Shown piece by piece: positions 46,537 to 58,492 of a DNA stretch of 64,000 nt (position 1 is its first letter; the number at the start of each line of letters is the position of its first letter). Origin of the DNA: Clitopilus passeckerianus (lineage: Eukaryota; Basidiomycota; Agaricomycetes; Agaricales; Entolomataceae); contig CALYLX010000112.1 of the NCBI GenBank assembly GCA_944990035.1, positions 558,001-622,000 on the forward strand, given 5' to 3'. The position numbers and the translations under genes were made by a program. The notes below the pieces were generated by a model, which was not told the origin of the DNA, made no database searches, and saw nothing but the letters and a program-made list of their open reading frames with translations.

Positions 46537-48107
46537 ATGGAAAGACATACTACCACACCCTTCGAGCTTTTGAACAGGCCACAGAAAGAAGCTCTTCTCA
46601 AAGAGTTCGATGGGAAGGAGTTCCATGACTTGAGGACGCCTGCTTTTGTCATTGACCGTAGTATTTTTGCGGAAAACTGTGGATTAATGCATCAGAGAGC
46701 CAGGAACTTGGGAGCGCAGTTCCGTGCTCACCTGAAGACTCACAAGGTCACCCAATGTCATTCTTGCAACTTTTACACGGACATTAATGCCGAGATGAAA
46801 TAGACAGCGGAAGGAACTCGATTTCAGCTAGTTTCCACCGTGGATCGCACTCATGCGGTGGTCGTATCGACGTTGATGGAGGCTTGGGAAGTCGTGAGAG
46901 CTGGTCTTGTCGCTGATGGCACAGTCAAAGATGTCAGCACCTCAGAATCTCTATCATCTGCTGCGGTCATCTCATTTGCTTAGATCTTGTACGGCCTGCC
47001 CGTCGCTCCTAACAAGGTAGCTGACCTAGCTTCCCTTCACAAAGAGCTGGCGAAGTATGGAGGCGTGGTGCGTCTCCTGATCGACCATCCTGATCAAGTC
47101 CGTTTCTTGGAGAAGTTCGAAAAGGCTCAGGTTGACCGTAGGACGTGGTCCGCTTTCGTCAAGATCGACGGAGGCCAAAGGTTAATGCGTACCCACCAAT
47201 GATGACGATGACTGGAGGCTGAACATACTTTCAGACGTGCAGGCGTCTTTGTGGGCTCTCCAATGTTTGATGAATTGCTATCCGTTGCGTTCAATTCACC
47301 GAGTATTGGCGTCTATGGTTTCTATCAACATGCTGGAAATTCCTATGCATCTAAGTCTCAATCTGACGCAGTCAAGTATTTACTTGGTGAAGTCGAAGCT
47401 GTCAATTCAGGTGCAAAAGCTGGTTTGGCCGCCCTTCAAGCTTCCAAATTCCAGAATGCCCACCAACAACCATTCGTTCTATCTGTGGGTTCAACACCGA
47501 CCGCACATTCTGTGACGGACGAGACGAGGAGATTGTTGACGGAAGCTCTCAACGGTACCCTTGAGTTGCATGCAGGTGAGGATTACTTCACTCAGCAGCA
47601 ATGGGTAGATCTCAATCGTCATAGGCAACTATCCGATGCTAGATCTCCAGCAAAGAAGCACGGGAATGGTCAAGGAGCTAAACATTGCCCAACGTGTATT
47701 GGCAACCGTAGTTTCGTACTATCCGGGTCGCGGAAAGGAAGGTCAAGATGAAGCCTTGGTTGATGCTGGTGCTATCGCATTCAGCAAAGACACCGGGCCG
47801 TCGGGAACATTTGGAGAGGTTTCCAACGCGCCATGGAGCTTGGCCCGCATTTCTCAAGAACATGGTATCCTTAGCTACACAGGTAGCCCAGGCGATGAGC
47901 CAAAGCCCTTGGAGCTTGGAAGTATGGTCGAGATCGTGGGGCAACATGCTTGTTTGATCGCTGCGGTAGGTCTTGCGCCCCAACTTTTCTCACAAGAACG
48001 CGAACTTAGAAGGTCCCTAGGCATACCCTTGGTATTACATAGTCGATAAAGATATTGAAGGAGGAAAGAAAGTTGTCGATGTTTGGGTCCCATGGAAAGG
48101 ATGGTAG
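46537..48107 (+). CDS. DSD1: D-serine dehydratase-like PLP enzyme (alanine racemase fold)
   Basis: Eukaryotic D-serine dehydratase is a PLP- and zinc-dependent enzyme that turns D-serine into pyruvate and ammonia. The product opens FHDLRTPAFVIDRSIFAENC, then FRAHLKTHK with the PLP lysine. Next come GLVADGTVKDILYGLPVAPN, WSAFVKIDGGQRRAGVFVGS, FNSPSIGVYGFYQHAGNSY, QQPFVLSVGSTPTAHSV, LELHAGNYPMLDLQQRSTG, VDAGAIAFSKDTGP and LELGSMVEIVGQHACLIAAA. The last, with His and Cys, is the zinc-site region. It ends VDVWVPWKGW. The in-frame TAG at 46801 lies in an intron (donor GTCACC). No frame break is needed. Confidence 0.9.
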
Positions 48108-48201
48108 AGGCACTAGTCCATAAACTGCAATACAAATGAGCATTACGTAAACTCCAGTATGTTGGCTGCGTGCTGCTACTCCTTCATTGCCTCCACCGAG
48201 A

Positions 48202-49307
48202 ATGACTCTCAGCGATTATGAAGCTGACGCTACGGAACTATTGGAAACCTATGGTATCGACTTTCTTCCCTCGTTATGCGTGCACTTCTGACCCTTCTTG
48301 CAGACTTCTTGATGAAATTCATCATCATCGGTATGACTTTCGAGGCATCGGAGTATTCTCTGCAGTCAATGAACCAGACAATGTACAGGCGAAGCCGGCA
48401 CTGGCAAATCTTGCCTTCTACACCAGTTCACCCATAACTCATGTAACAGGAGGTATTCACTCGGTCAAAAACAGAGCTAATTACTACCTACAGTCAAAAC
48501 ACATTCACAACATACCATCGGAGTAGAGTTTTCGAGCCGTACGGTCCGATTAGGAGAGAAGCGGATAAAGCTTCAGGTATATTCAGATGCGCCCTACGAA
48601 CGAGCATGCTCTCTGAATATAACGTTTTGCATAGCTTTGGGACACCGCGGGCCAGGAGCGATTTAGGTACTCTGAATCTCCGAGTCGAACAGCGCCCATA
48701 CTTACCTGAACCTCTCTTCAGGTCGGTGACGAGGAGTTATTATCGCGGTACCGCAGGAGCCATCCTTGTATACGATATAACGAGGTGAGTGAAGTCATGC
48801 TCACCTGTTCGGATTGTTAGAACTGAACGATGGAAACACAGTCGGCAATCGTTTGTTAATTTATCCCGTTGGCTTGCAGATGCCAGAGCCCTCGGAAGCC
48901 CGCACCTTGTAACCGTCCTTGTTGGGAATAAGTCGGATCGAGAAGAGGAGCGAGAAGTTGAATGGGCAGAAGCGAGTCGATGGGCTGCGGAAAATGGTAG
49001 GTCACAAGGATAGTCAACATCTTGAGACAGATAAAGCTGACAAGAAGAAGACATACATTTTCTAGAGACATCATCCTTGACAGGCGATAATGTGGAAGCT
49101 CCTTTTCTATTAGCGGCCCGTGCCATCCTCCTCTCTATTGAATCCGGTGCTCTTGATCCAGAGAAGGCCGGGAGCGGCGTCAGTTATGGAGATAGGGCTT
49201 TACGACGCGTGAATAGCTCAAGCAGGATGAGCTTTGGCAGTTTTGGCAGCGGTCGCAAGAAGGCTAGCGTCAAGCTCAAGCTTCCTGGCAGGGGCAAATG
49301 TTGCTAG
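48202..49307 (+). CDS. ypt4: Rab4-type small GTPase
   Basis: This is a Rab GTPase of endosomal recycling. Exons give MTLSDYEADATELLETYDFL, MKFIIIGEAGTGKSCLLHQF (P-loop GEAGTGKS), HTIGVEFSSRTVRL (switch I), LWDTAGQERFR (G3), SVTRSYYRGTAGAILVYDIT, VTVLVGNKSDREEEREVEWA (G4 NKSD) and ETSSLTGDNVEAPF (G5). It ends in KCC, a double-Cys geranylgeranylation site. The tail is Ser/Arg/Lys-rich. The pattern is closest to Rab4/Ypt4, by the RSVTRSYYRGTAGALLVYD-like block and the start; Rab2 or Rab14 are the alternatives. The exon holding WDTAGQERF is very short. Confidence 0.9.
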
Positions 49308-50176
49308 ATGGAGTCGTCTCGTGGCGGTGGCACTCTGATCTTCATTGTAGGTTTGCTCTCTGTTCCATTCCCTGAGCGCTGTTGCTGAGCTGATCGAGTC
49401 AATAGAATTTCTTGACAGGCATAGGTTTAATCTTAATACCCGTCTCTCTGATATACCATAGTACTTATTACATATGTTACACTAGTTTTGCATAGAGTCA
49501 TTTTGTAGGTTAGAATGTAGTATCTTCTCATTTACCTCGGACAATCATCCCACGCATCCCTTTGGAATTTCGTCACTTGCACGCCAGTGTTATCCTTCAC
49601 TCTCATTCTGTCAATACTATCCGCAGTTTCCCCATTTTGAAGTTGACACGTAGCCCTTTCGATCGAGCTTTCGGCCGCTGCTCATTGTTCGCCTTGGTTA
49701 CACATGGGCTGCAAATTTACTAGAAGTTCCATACTGGCTGCAGTCATGAGACCCGGTCACTTTGTTCTTGACCACGAGTAACCCACTTGAACAAGTATCC
49801 ATCCCTCGCTAAGACCGAGAACTCTGTTTTTAAACTACATGTGCACGTATTGCGATCCTCTAGACACCGATCCGGAAAGACGTCGGATATGCGCAATTCA
49901 AACGTGAGCTTGGAGCATTCGCATGGTGAATCCTCATCAAATGACCCTTCTACTGTTAGGGATGTGCACCGGGCCTTTACCCTGTCCACATGCCTATCTT
50001 GTCCAAGAGGTCTATAACCTTGGCCGACATTGCGGTCTGCACCTTTTGGCCCCCTTTGTTGAACTCTTCTCTGTCGATGGCACTCTAGTCAATGAGTAGT
50101 GCCTCGAGTGTAGGTATGCCATAACGATCTCTTCAGCCGCTTAATCATACCGACCTCCTTCCCTGGTTAGTTTCAG
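49308..50176. other. Interval between Rab gene and Ser/Thr-rich gene; probable unresolved 5' exons
   Basis: No complete gene can be read here. The downstream Ser/Thr-rich gene has its first confident exon at 50177, preceded by an acceptor (TTAGTTTCAG), so its amino-terminal exons, including any signal peptide, should lie in the right part of this interval (about 49950-50120). I could not find a start with consistent frame; base losses like those seen elsewhere may hide it. Confidence 0.4.
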
Positions 50177-51939
50177 GTTCCATATCGGCCAGTATCACAG
50201 GAAGCGCGACATCATCTGCCTTTTTGTCGAACTCGTCCCTGGTATCCCCCACCAAGGTACAACCGTACGGCAGATCCTATACAATACCCGAGTGTTTAGA
50301 TCTTAGCAGGTCGTCCCCTCCCCCACTATTCCATCCCAACCGATCTCTTCGACGTCTTCTGCGAAGGTAAAGTCGCTACCTGGGCCATGATACTAACGAG
50401 TACTAAGACGGTCTGCAGCCAACTGCTTCGCCTGGACATCCAACCGCCCCGCCCTCGTCCATGAGCTCAGCTTCGTCCAAGCCAAACGGAACAAAACCTG
50501 GAATGCCGACTGAAAGCACGTAAGTGGCTGTCTACCGAGAGATTTGATCTCTGCTTATGGGTAGCAGTGGAAAAGAAGTTGTAGAAAGCCCTACAACGAC
50601 GGGCACTCAAAAGCCCACAGGTTCAACCAGCTCATCGAAGCCAGTGTCGACTGGAAGTCATACATCGAGTCCGCCAGCTACAAAATCGACCTCCAAGGCA
50701 ACACCGCCTGGACCCGCCTCTCCCACCGGCAATCCAACCCCGCAGACGTCTACAAAGGTCTCAGGTAGGGTACCGTGTGCTTTATGATGGACAACGGACT
50801 AACTCCCAATAAACCTAGTCATTCACATTACCCCATCGGCGACCAGGACGAGCACCATTACAGACGCTCCCGTCTCTACCTTCTCAACTCCCGTTGCTGT
50901 CTCAGTCACAGATAGCGCAGACGGCAAGGTGCTCCTCAGTACCCCGCCGGCCGTCACGGTCCTTAGTACATCCACGGATGCCAGTGGTGATTTCGTGACC
51001 TACACTCATGTCGTCGCAAACCCTACCAGCTATCGCAGTGATGTAACATCTTCCGGGTGAGTCTATTCTTAGCTACCTGGTTTCTGTGAGACTTAATCAT
51101 ACCCTAGCTTTTTGAGCAATCATGGTGCAGTCGCTGGTGTCTTCGTCTCGGTCGGCGTTGTCGTTATCACCGTTTCTGTATTCCTCGCTATCTGCATCCG
51201 ACAGCGTCGGCGCATCAATCGCCGCCGGCGTTGGCTAGAGGGTATGCAGCCTCAGTATATTCCAGATCCTTTCGAGGATCCTACTGAAACAAGAGAGATT
51301 CGCTCGGTCGATGGCTTGGGTCCACTCGGTGGCCATTTCAACGATAGCAGACAAGAGATTACCCGCTCACGGTCCCGTGCTAGCCAGAGGCCCAGCGTTA
51401 TCCGTAAACCCGTCCCAGAGCTCATGCCTGAAGAGAGAGACACCTTTGATCCAGAGAGACTTGGCTACATGAATGTGCAGCGAGCCGTGAACCGAGATAG
51501 TATCCTCATGTCAAGGGCGTCAATTGCTCCCTCTACCCCTTCGATCTACCCAGCTAGTCTGCCTGACGAAGACAATTCTGACGGTCAAGATGGGACTACC
51601 GGACATGCCTCAGACTCTCAGCAGAGTACGCATTACCTAGTACCTCCACCACCTAGACCACCCAGATCGCACCTGCGCTTGAGTTCTGTCCGACCTGGTC
51701 AGATCTACCCTTCACCAGTTACATCTTTCGCCACTACCGCTGCCTCACCAGATCAGCCTTCTAGCCCAGAATCGGAAAACGGCTACGTGAAGGGAGCCAG
51801 GCACCCTATCCTCGCGCGCCGGACGCTCTTAGGTGTAAGTTGATTTCTATGCCAGACGTATACGGGAGAAACTTATTTTATCATACAGGTTCAACCACGC
51901 ACCTCTCCCGATCTAGACCACTCAAACCTCGCACTGTAA
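50177..51939 (+). CDS. Ser/Thr-rich single-pass membrane protein (5' end unresolved)
   Basis: The readable part begins at an acceptor with GSISASITGSATSSAFLSNS and continues through Ser/Thr/Pro-rich exons (GKEVVESPTTTGTQKPTGST), then VIHITPSATRTSTITDAPVS, TPPAVTVLSTSTDASGDFVT and FLSNHGAVAGVFVSVGVVVI. The last opens one transmembrane helix, followed by the stop-transfer RQRRRINRRRR. The cytosolic tail has proline-rich SH3-like patches (PPPPRPPR) and ends after a last intron in RRTLLGVQPRTSPDLDHSN. A heavily O-glycosylated surface sensor or anchor is a reasonable inference. A related gene lies at 53616-55318 on the other strand, sharing the GAVAGVFV membrane start and LLGV/VLGV end. Confidence 0.7.
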
Positions 51940-52033
51940 CTTTAAGCATTGAACCTTATGAGGCAACGATAAAATCCAAATCATGTATAACAGGCTGTAT
52001 TATCAAACACAAGTTTGCCTCCAACACTCTCTC

Positions 52034-53186
52034 TTATAACGAACAATTTTTATCAGTATGTACAAAAATCATGTTTTCAACTGCAAGCTTGCAATAAACT
52101 TGACGTTTTGGCGACGAAACCGTAAATCTAATGGATACTTGAATCAGCATCGGTTCAAACACGATGGTATCGCTATACTCAACGTTCTGAGAGTTCCGCA
52201 GGACATTCTCGAGGCCGCCCGCTGGAGATGTAGTCGCAATACCGTCCTCGAGGACAATGCAATCGTATCCACGATAACTTGCATCCGCCAAGGTGCCTAG
52301 GACACACTGTAGTTTGTCAGTCAGGAGTCACCCGAGTAAACAGACAGGAGGATCGTCACTTGATCAGCATTCACGCCAGCGAAGAACAGCGTAGTTATCC
52401 CTTGTTCCTTCAGAAAGAGGTCCAGCCCAGTTTGGTACCCCCATAGACCGCTCAGCCTGGAATTTCTCAATCAGTGTTTTGGAAGTCCTTGAATTTCAGA
52501 GCGACAGACCGGTTTTTGTGAACCCAGACATCAGTACCCTCAGCAAGACCGTTCTCGTACAATTTCTGTAGGGGACCATACAACAGTGAATTGAGCTCGT
52601 CTCGCATAAGGAGCCTGCCGAATCCATTTGGGAGTTCGGAACCGAATCCATTTCTCCCATCCCTTTGAAAACCTCGAGCCAAAGAAGGAGGTATGGTCTT
52701 CAATTCATGCTCAGTCAAACCCCAGTTTCTGTAGATCGAGGAGATGATCTGACAACCGCACAGCTATACACTTTACAGGCTAACTCACAGCCATACGATT
52801 TTGAGCTTCTTGGCTCGAAGCACTGGGACGAGATCCAGCAGCCGATCGACGCACTTTAGGCCAGTTGGATGATCCCTAAGCTTGGGGTGCAAGAAATAGC
52901 TGATCACAGTAAGGCCGCCGTTCAGCTCCAAGTCTTACCGCCTTCGATGAACTCACTTTTGCATATCAATAACGACTAGCGCAGAAGTACTTGCATTGAT
53001 TCTGACGATACGCCCGCCTTGAACAGACAAATCGATCTGTCCTTCAGTGAGCTGGGGTGGGTGCTCCTGGCCCTGTTGTAGCCAACGAGAACGAGAGAGG
53101 TCGACAAGCCCTGAAGGGTATTCGACCCAGAATGAAGCTGCACTCCCATACTGGATAGCAGAAGAAACGAGGGGCCGGGAAGCCAT
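52034..53186 (-). CDS. Isochorismatase-like cysteine hydrolase
   Basis: This belongs to the isochorismatase/nicotinamidase superfamily. The start MASRPLVSSAIQYGSAASFW leads to INASTSALVVIDMQKNFFLH (catalytic Asp in DMQ). Then come GLKCVDRLLDLVPALRAKKL, KIVWLNWGLTEHEL, VHKNRLSGLWGYQTGLDLFL (catalytic Lys region), TTLFFAGVNADQ, and across an intron CVLGTLADASYRGYDCIVLE with the nucleophilic Cys. The Asp-Lys-Cys triad can be placed. The carboxy end after TTSPAGGLENVL is uncertain: the frame runs on to 52034 without family features, and a further intron may be present. Substrate unknown. It lies between the two related Ser/Thr-rich genes. Confidence 0.83.
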
Positions 53187-53615
53187 CCTAAGATCAGACG
53201 GATAAGAGGATTACAGGAATTCTTGATTCGTCAAGCTTAATCCGTACTCGCGAAGCTCATCACTGATATGGGTCAGAAAATACTGGCCAGAGCGTGTGGA
53301 ATAGTGTGCGTATGATTAACTCATGAGGATATCAGAGTTGGTGGCAAATCGAAAGCAAGGTGTGTTCGTACAAATGAGTGTTGGATGCGACAATGCTGGA
53401 CTGGTACAGTATGAGAGGTCCGTAGGGGAATGTTTGGTGGTATAACAGGCAACTGATATAGGGGTGCGAAAGAGCCATAAGTACCGAGAGAAATAAACGC
53501 GAGAGCAGGTAGAGTAGATAAACAGGAAGAGAAGGATCCATGAAGTCCATCAAGAGTCTTCAGAAGTCCGTGTATCGGGAACGTTCCGTACCTGGAATCG
53601 GTCTTGTCAGTAAAT
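53187..53615. other. Interval upstream of isochorismatase-like gene
   Basis: These 429 bp hold the upstream region of the minus-strand isochorismatase-like gene and the 3' flank of the minus-strand Ser/Thr-rich gene. Open frames here are short and featureless. I see no gene. Confidence 0.5.
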
Positions 53616-55318
53616 TCATGAACGTGGGGAAAGAGGAGCACCTACTCCAAGCACGGGTCGTGAATAGTCTTCGTTATCTCGGAATTCGTTCTGGGAAGTG
53701 GAATCTTGCATGCGTTGCCGTATTTGGGGATCGAGACGATCATCCGCGGCGCTTTTGTTTGAATAGACGGAGGGTGTACCCCGTCGAGACATATTTTGTT
53801 CGCCTGGGTCTGGTGGCACGAAGGGCAGTGCAGACATCACCGGCGATTTTTTTGCTGCATCCGAAAGACGGGCAGGGTTGCGTGGCGGGGGACTTGGTGG
53901 GGTCGTGCTTCGCTGATTGTAAGCAGCAAGCAGTGGCTCATAGCTGCCTGAAGCGGAATGACCAGGGCCAGCGGTAGGGCTGCGATTCCTGGAGGTTCGC
54001 CAAGCACTCGGGGGAACGTTACTAGCTGCAGCCGCATATCCCTCCTCAGGACCAGGGACTATGTAGTCGTGGTAAGGATTGAAGACGTCCGGTTCATCCC
54101 GGTAAGGTGCATCCAGATAGACAGATGTGCGAGCGCCACTCGGCACTGAGCTGATGGACCCCATTCCAAGCCTGGAATTGGATCTTTGGTTCATTGCAAT
54201 GTCAGGAGTGACAGAAGTTACTCTTCGAGAGCCAGTCATATGGCCGTCATCGTCATCATCGAGAGGCGACCTGTTAAAGCCTGCCGCAGCGAGCGTTGCA
54301 GAAACAGCAGCATCGTGTTCCAGCCGTTGGTTTCGCCGCCTCCGTCGGATAGCGAAGAAGATGAACAGCACGATAGAAGCGGCGGCCAGTCCAACTAGGA
54401 CGAAAACGCCTGCTACTGCACCTGTATTGCGGAAGAAGCTGGAAAGTTTTTCAGTTCAGTTTGAAGGACAATCCGTTGCCTTGCACTTACGAGGATTTAC
54501 CACCTCCGGGATTGTCAGCACTAAGTGTTGGATTCGTGCCAATCTGCGTGATCGTTGTCACTTGCCCATTTCCAGCTGTAGACACAACAACACTGGTTAT
54601 AATGGATGGGGTCGAAGTAACAATATTTCCGGCACTATTGATTGTTGTGTCAACAACTGGAGTAGAGAACGTGGTGCTGGTCCAAGCCTAAGTTAGGGAA
54701 CCATCTCAAGGATCTAAGCGACTTACGTGGGTGTGAGCGTGTCTGGTGGCGAAGAAGTAGGAGGCGGGGTGTCTGAAGTCGTCCGTGAGGTCGAAGGTGT
54801 AGACCGGGTTGTGGTAGTGGAAGTTGAGGAGGTCGTAGAAGTAGAAGATGTGCTTGAGGTAGAAGACGAGGATGATGAGGACGAGGATGAAGATGACGAT
54901 GAAGATGAAGAAGAGCTTGACGAAGAGGATGAGGAGGAACTTGATGAAGACGACGAAGACGAGGTTGTTGTGGTCGTCGTCGTAGTGGTAGGGGGGTCCA
55001 TGGTTGTAGAGGTCGATGTGGTACTGGTGGAAGTTGAGGTCGACGATGTGGTAGGGTTTGCTGTGGAACTTGAAGACGATGAGGATTCAGTAGTTCCAGT
55101 ACTTGACATGCTCAATGAGCTGGATGTAGAACTCGATACTGACGTAGAGACCGACGATAAAGAGGTTGAGCTTGAAGACCTGCGTTTTGATGACTAACGT
55201 GTTAGAGCGAATTAGTATCGGAAACATACGAAGTAGTCGAAGGTGGAGATGAAATAGTGGTCTTCGTTGGAGTAGTTGTGCTCGACACGGGTTCCGTCGT
55301 CGTCGTCGACGTTGACAT
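53616..55318 (-). CDS. Ser/Thr-rich single-pass membrane protein with long polyserine tract
   Basis: The protein has a Ser/Thr-rich ectodomain with about 35 consecutive serines, then TSTTFSTPVVDTTINSAGNI, VTTITQIGTNPTLSADNPGG, FFRNTGAVAGVFVLVGLAAA (membrane helix) and RRRRRNQRLEHD (stop transfer). The cytosolic tail holds VTPDIAMNQRSNSRLGMG, FNPYHDYIVPGPEEGY and proline-rich TTPPSPPPRNPARLSDAAK, ending SRPVLGVGAPLSPRS. The first in-frame ATG is at 55316-55318 (MSTSTTTTEP). Upstream the same frame reads VITVSFLQLV, a signal-peptide-like core, and an ATG at 55357-55359 would lead into it if one base were missing near 55347. The real start may therefore be 55359. It is related to the gene at 50177-51939. 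Confidence 0.75.
54860..54965 (-). repeat. Polyserine-coding trinucleotide tract
   Basis: On the plus strand this reads as mixed GAT/GAC/GAA/GAG triplets. On the coding (minus) strand it gives about 35 consecutive serine codons, with several different TCN codons rather than one pure repeat. Confidence 0.8.
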
Positions 55319-55827
55319 GACGAGTTGAAGAAAAGAAACGGTAATCACAAAGAAAGCATGAGGCTTGCGTTGTGCAAACGCTCCAAATGAAGGAGTTTCG
55401 AATATACTATGTACGAAGGACGTCACTCACACTGGTATAATACAAATATCCGGTCAAGCCACCTAATTATAGTGCGGCCTTAACACAGCCAGAATCCGGG
55501 CATGAAACGTTATCGGACTCGACGCTGCCCAGTTGGCAGACCAAATTCACGATGGAGTCGTCGAGACAGCGCCAAGTTCGCTGTGCACGGCGACACCAAC
55601 GCCGACAGTGGCGACGAGGGGAGTGAGAGATTTGGATCACGTGCTCACGGGTTCCGATGGCATAACTGTTTTCGCTCGGACCGGAATTGATGGATGCTGC
55701 CTACTGCATGTCAAGATATTCGATGTGCGGATACCCGTTGGAACATCATATGGCGGAAGTTCTTTCACATATATAATGGACCTCCTATGAGCTCCTATTA
55801 TCGCTACTAAACACCCTTATTTCTCTC
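55319..55827. other. Divergent region between Ser/Thr-rich gene and gamma-glutamyltransferase
   Basis: This holds the upstream regions of two divergent genes. The left part (to about 55430) may contain the leader exon of the Ser/Thr-rich gene. Open frames at 55500-55790 lack recognisable features. I see no other gene. Confidence 0.45.
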
Positions 55828-58357
55828 ATGGTTACCCCAAAGATTGACTGGTCGAAGGTTGACCAACCTCAACTCCAACTTACGCCCTTTCCGTCGCGTC
55901 GTTCTGTCGTTTTCGGAACGAAAGGTGTTGTCTCTTCGTCTCAACCGCTAGCTACGGCTGCTGGCTTGGAGATCCTGCAGAAGGGCGGTAATGCAGGTAC
56001 GATATGACTCAAACCGGAGGAACTCGCCTGCTGATTCGAACATCATCAGCTGACGCTGCCGTGGCTACTTCTGCGGCTCTCAATATTACAGAGCCAAGCT
56101 CTTGCGGGATCGGAGGGTGAGTTGCTTCGGTAAGATTTGACTGATCTTCCTGATTCTCCGCCGGCAGAGACGCGTTCTGCCTTTTCTATGATGCGAAAAC
56201 AAAGACCGTAAAAGCCTTGAACGGTTCTGGGCGCTCTCCAGAGAAGCTTACGCTTCAGCACCTGAAAGAGAAAGGCATCGAGCACTCCATCCCCTTGAAT
56301 GATCTCAACTCCGTTACGGTTCCAGGTAAGAGACGCCCTGATAATCGAGACCTCATCACCTCTCATGCTTCTCCCAGGTGCCGCAGCGGCATGGGTGGAC
56401 ACTATCAAAAGCTTTGGCAGTGGTCAACTCTCGGTTGGGGATGTCCTTGCTCCTGCCATCAGGCTAGCAGAGGAAGGGTACGGTTTCGAGGGCTATCACA
56501 CTTCTATGATTGGTTGACCTTTTGCCAAATAGTATTCCCGTACACGAAGTTCACAGCTGGGCGGTAAGTCTCGTAACAAACTTGATTGACGTGAGCCGTC
56601 TGATACCACTTCTAGTACAAAAAATCCGAGGTATGAGGACCAACATTTTTCCAGCAGCAAGGTCTCATAATGGTGTCCTACCCCTAGCAACTCATCAAGA
56701 ATGCCTCTCCGAATGGAGACGAGATGCTCCTGGACGGACGTGCACCCCGAGCAGGAGAGGTCATTAAGAACCCCAATCTTGCCAAAACTTTCCGCGAGTT
56801 GGCCGAGAAAGGGAAAGAGGGCTTCTACAAAGGAAGGATTGCTGAGGCCATCGTTGAGCTGATCCAAAGCAAGGGCGGCGTCATGGAGCTTGAAGACCTG
56901 GCCAAGCATGATACCCAGTTTGTGGAACCTATCAAGTATACCTATGCAAACGAGGTCACTGTGCATGAATGTCCGCCCAATGGTCAGGTAGGTCGAGGTT
57001 TCTTGCCTAGTCGATTGAGTTCTGACGGAATACAGGAATCGTTGCCTTGATTGCCCTCGGTATCTTGGAGCAAATCCAGGAGCAGGGTCTATCGCGCCCT
57101 CTGGACGAGATGGAGCACAACTCGGCAGAGTACTTCCACACCTTGATTGAGGCTCTTCGGTATGTCGTTTCTCGACTTTGGATTGGGACACTGATTTTTG
57201 TTCTCGTAGGTTGGCTTTCGCTGGTAATGCACGACGCTTTCATGCATTACGTACTTGTATTCATTGATTATTTCTTAGATGCAGAATGGTACGTGACTGA
57301 TCCTGACGTCGAACACGTACCGGCCAGGGAGCTATTGAGCAAGGTGACGAGAACCTGGCTGCAGGCGTCCCCACTTTACTAAACTTATTTTCTAGAAATA
57401 CCTCGCCGAGCGGGCTAAGCTTTTCAACTCACAGAAGACTGACCCGAAGGTTGTCCATGTAAGTGATTCCGTCATGTCAATTAGTTCAAGCTCATCGGAT
57501 ACAGGGCAATCCAGTTAACTGCTCAGACACTGTTTACTTCTCCGGTAAGCTTTTCATTATGATGCCTTGTTGTGGTTTTAAACATATTTCTTCTTAGTCA
57601 CCGACCAGTGGGGTAATGCATGCAGTTACATCCAGAGCAACTACGCAGGTAAGCCATGCAGCTCTAGTCCGCAAACACGATAAAGACGCCGATTTTCTCT
57701 CGTTAGGCTTTGGAACAGGAGCAGTGCCGAAGGGCTGCGGCTTCACCCTGCAAAACCGAGGCTCTTGCTTCTCTTTGCAGGAAGGCCATCCCAATGTAGT
57801 CAAGGGCGGAAAACGCCCATATCACACCATCATCCCCGGTCTTGCCACCAGGGGAGATGAGTTGTTCTTGAGCTATGGGGTAATGGGTGGCTTCATGCAG
57901 GTATGCCATAGCTCCGACCATCAACTTCCTTTAAGTATTGACTCTGTGATAGCCTCAAGGACATGTGCAAGTTTTGCTAAACATGCTTCGCGGTTATAGC
58001 GCTCAGGCAGCTCTTGATGCCCCACGCTTCTGTATTTCAGCGGGCATGCCAGACACCAAGAAGGCTGGTGAGGCCGAGGCAGGAAACCCAAACAGTCCGG
58101 TTTACATCGAAGAAGGCATCCCGGAAGAAACTGTTGAAAAACTCAGAAGTACGTTCACCTCTTGAATGCTTTGAAACTAGAAGAATAACATAGCAAACAC
58201 CAGGCATGGGGCATGATGCATGTTGGTGAAAGGCTTTGAGCGAGCAATGATGGGACGTGGTCAGGTCATTCAGAAGGTCAAGAATGACAGCGGGAATTTG
58301 GTTTGGGCCGCAGGATCTGACCCAAGAGCAGACGGACATGCAGGAATCCAAATATAA
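55828..58357 (+). CDS. Gamma-glutamyltransferase family protein (no signal peptide)
   Basis: This Ntn-hydrolase transfers or hydrolyses gamma-glutamyl groups such as that of glutathione. Exons give [120 protein letters not shown] and VHECPPNGQ. Then come [20 protein letters not shown] (DT begins the small subunit at the catalytic Thr), [20 protein letters not shown], and near the end [19 protein letters not shown]. The amino end [15 protein letters not shown] has no signal or membrane segment, as in the cytosolic bacterial-type subfamily. A base appears missing at GG 58225-58226. There are many short introns. Confidence 0.92.
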
Positions 58358-58492
58358 GAACTTGAAACTGTCGCAAGTAGAACACGTACATATATCCGAA
58401 TGGAAACGTTAGGCGCCCGTGCAGTTGGGAAAATCAGCTTCCGCAGCCAATGTCAGTCGTATCAGAGGCGTTGACAATTCTTGGTATTAACC

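Noticed and set aside
54727..55197. Acidic plus-strand ORF of 156 codons
   Set aside because: It is the complement of the polyserine tract; the minus strand continues by splicing into a membrane protein with clear features.
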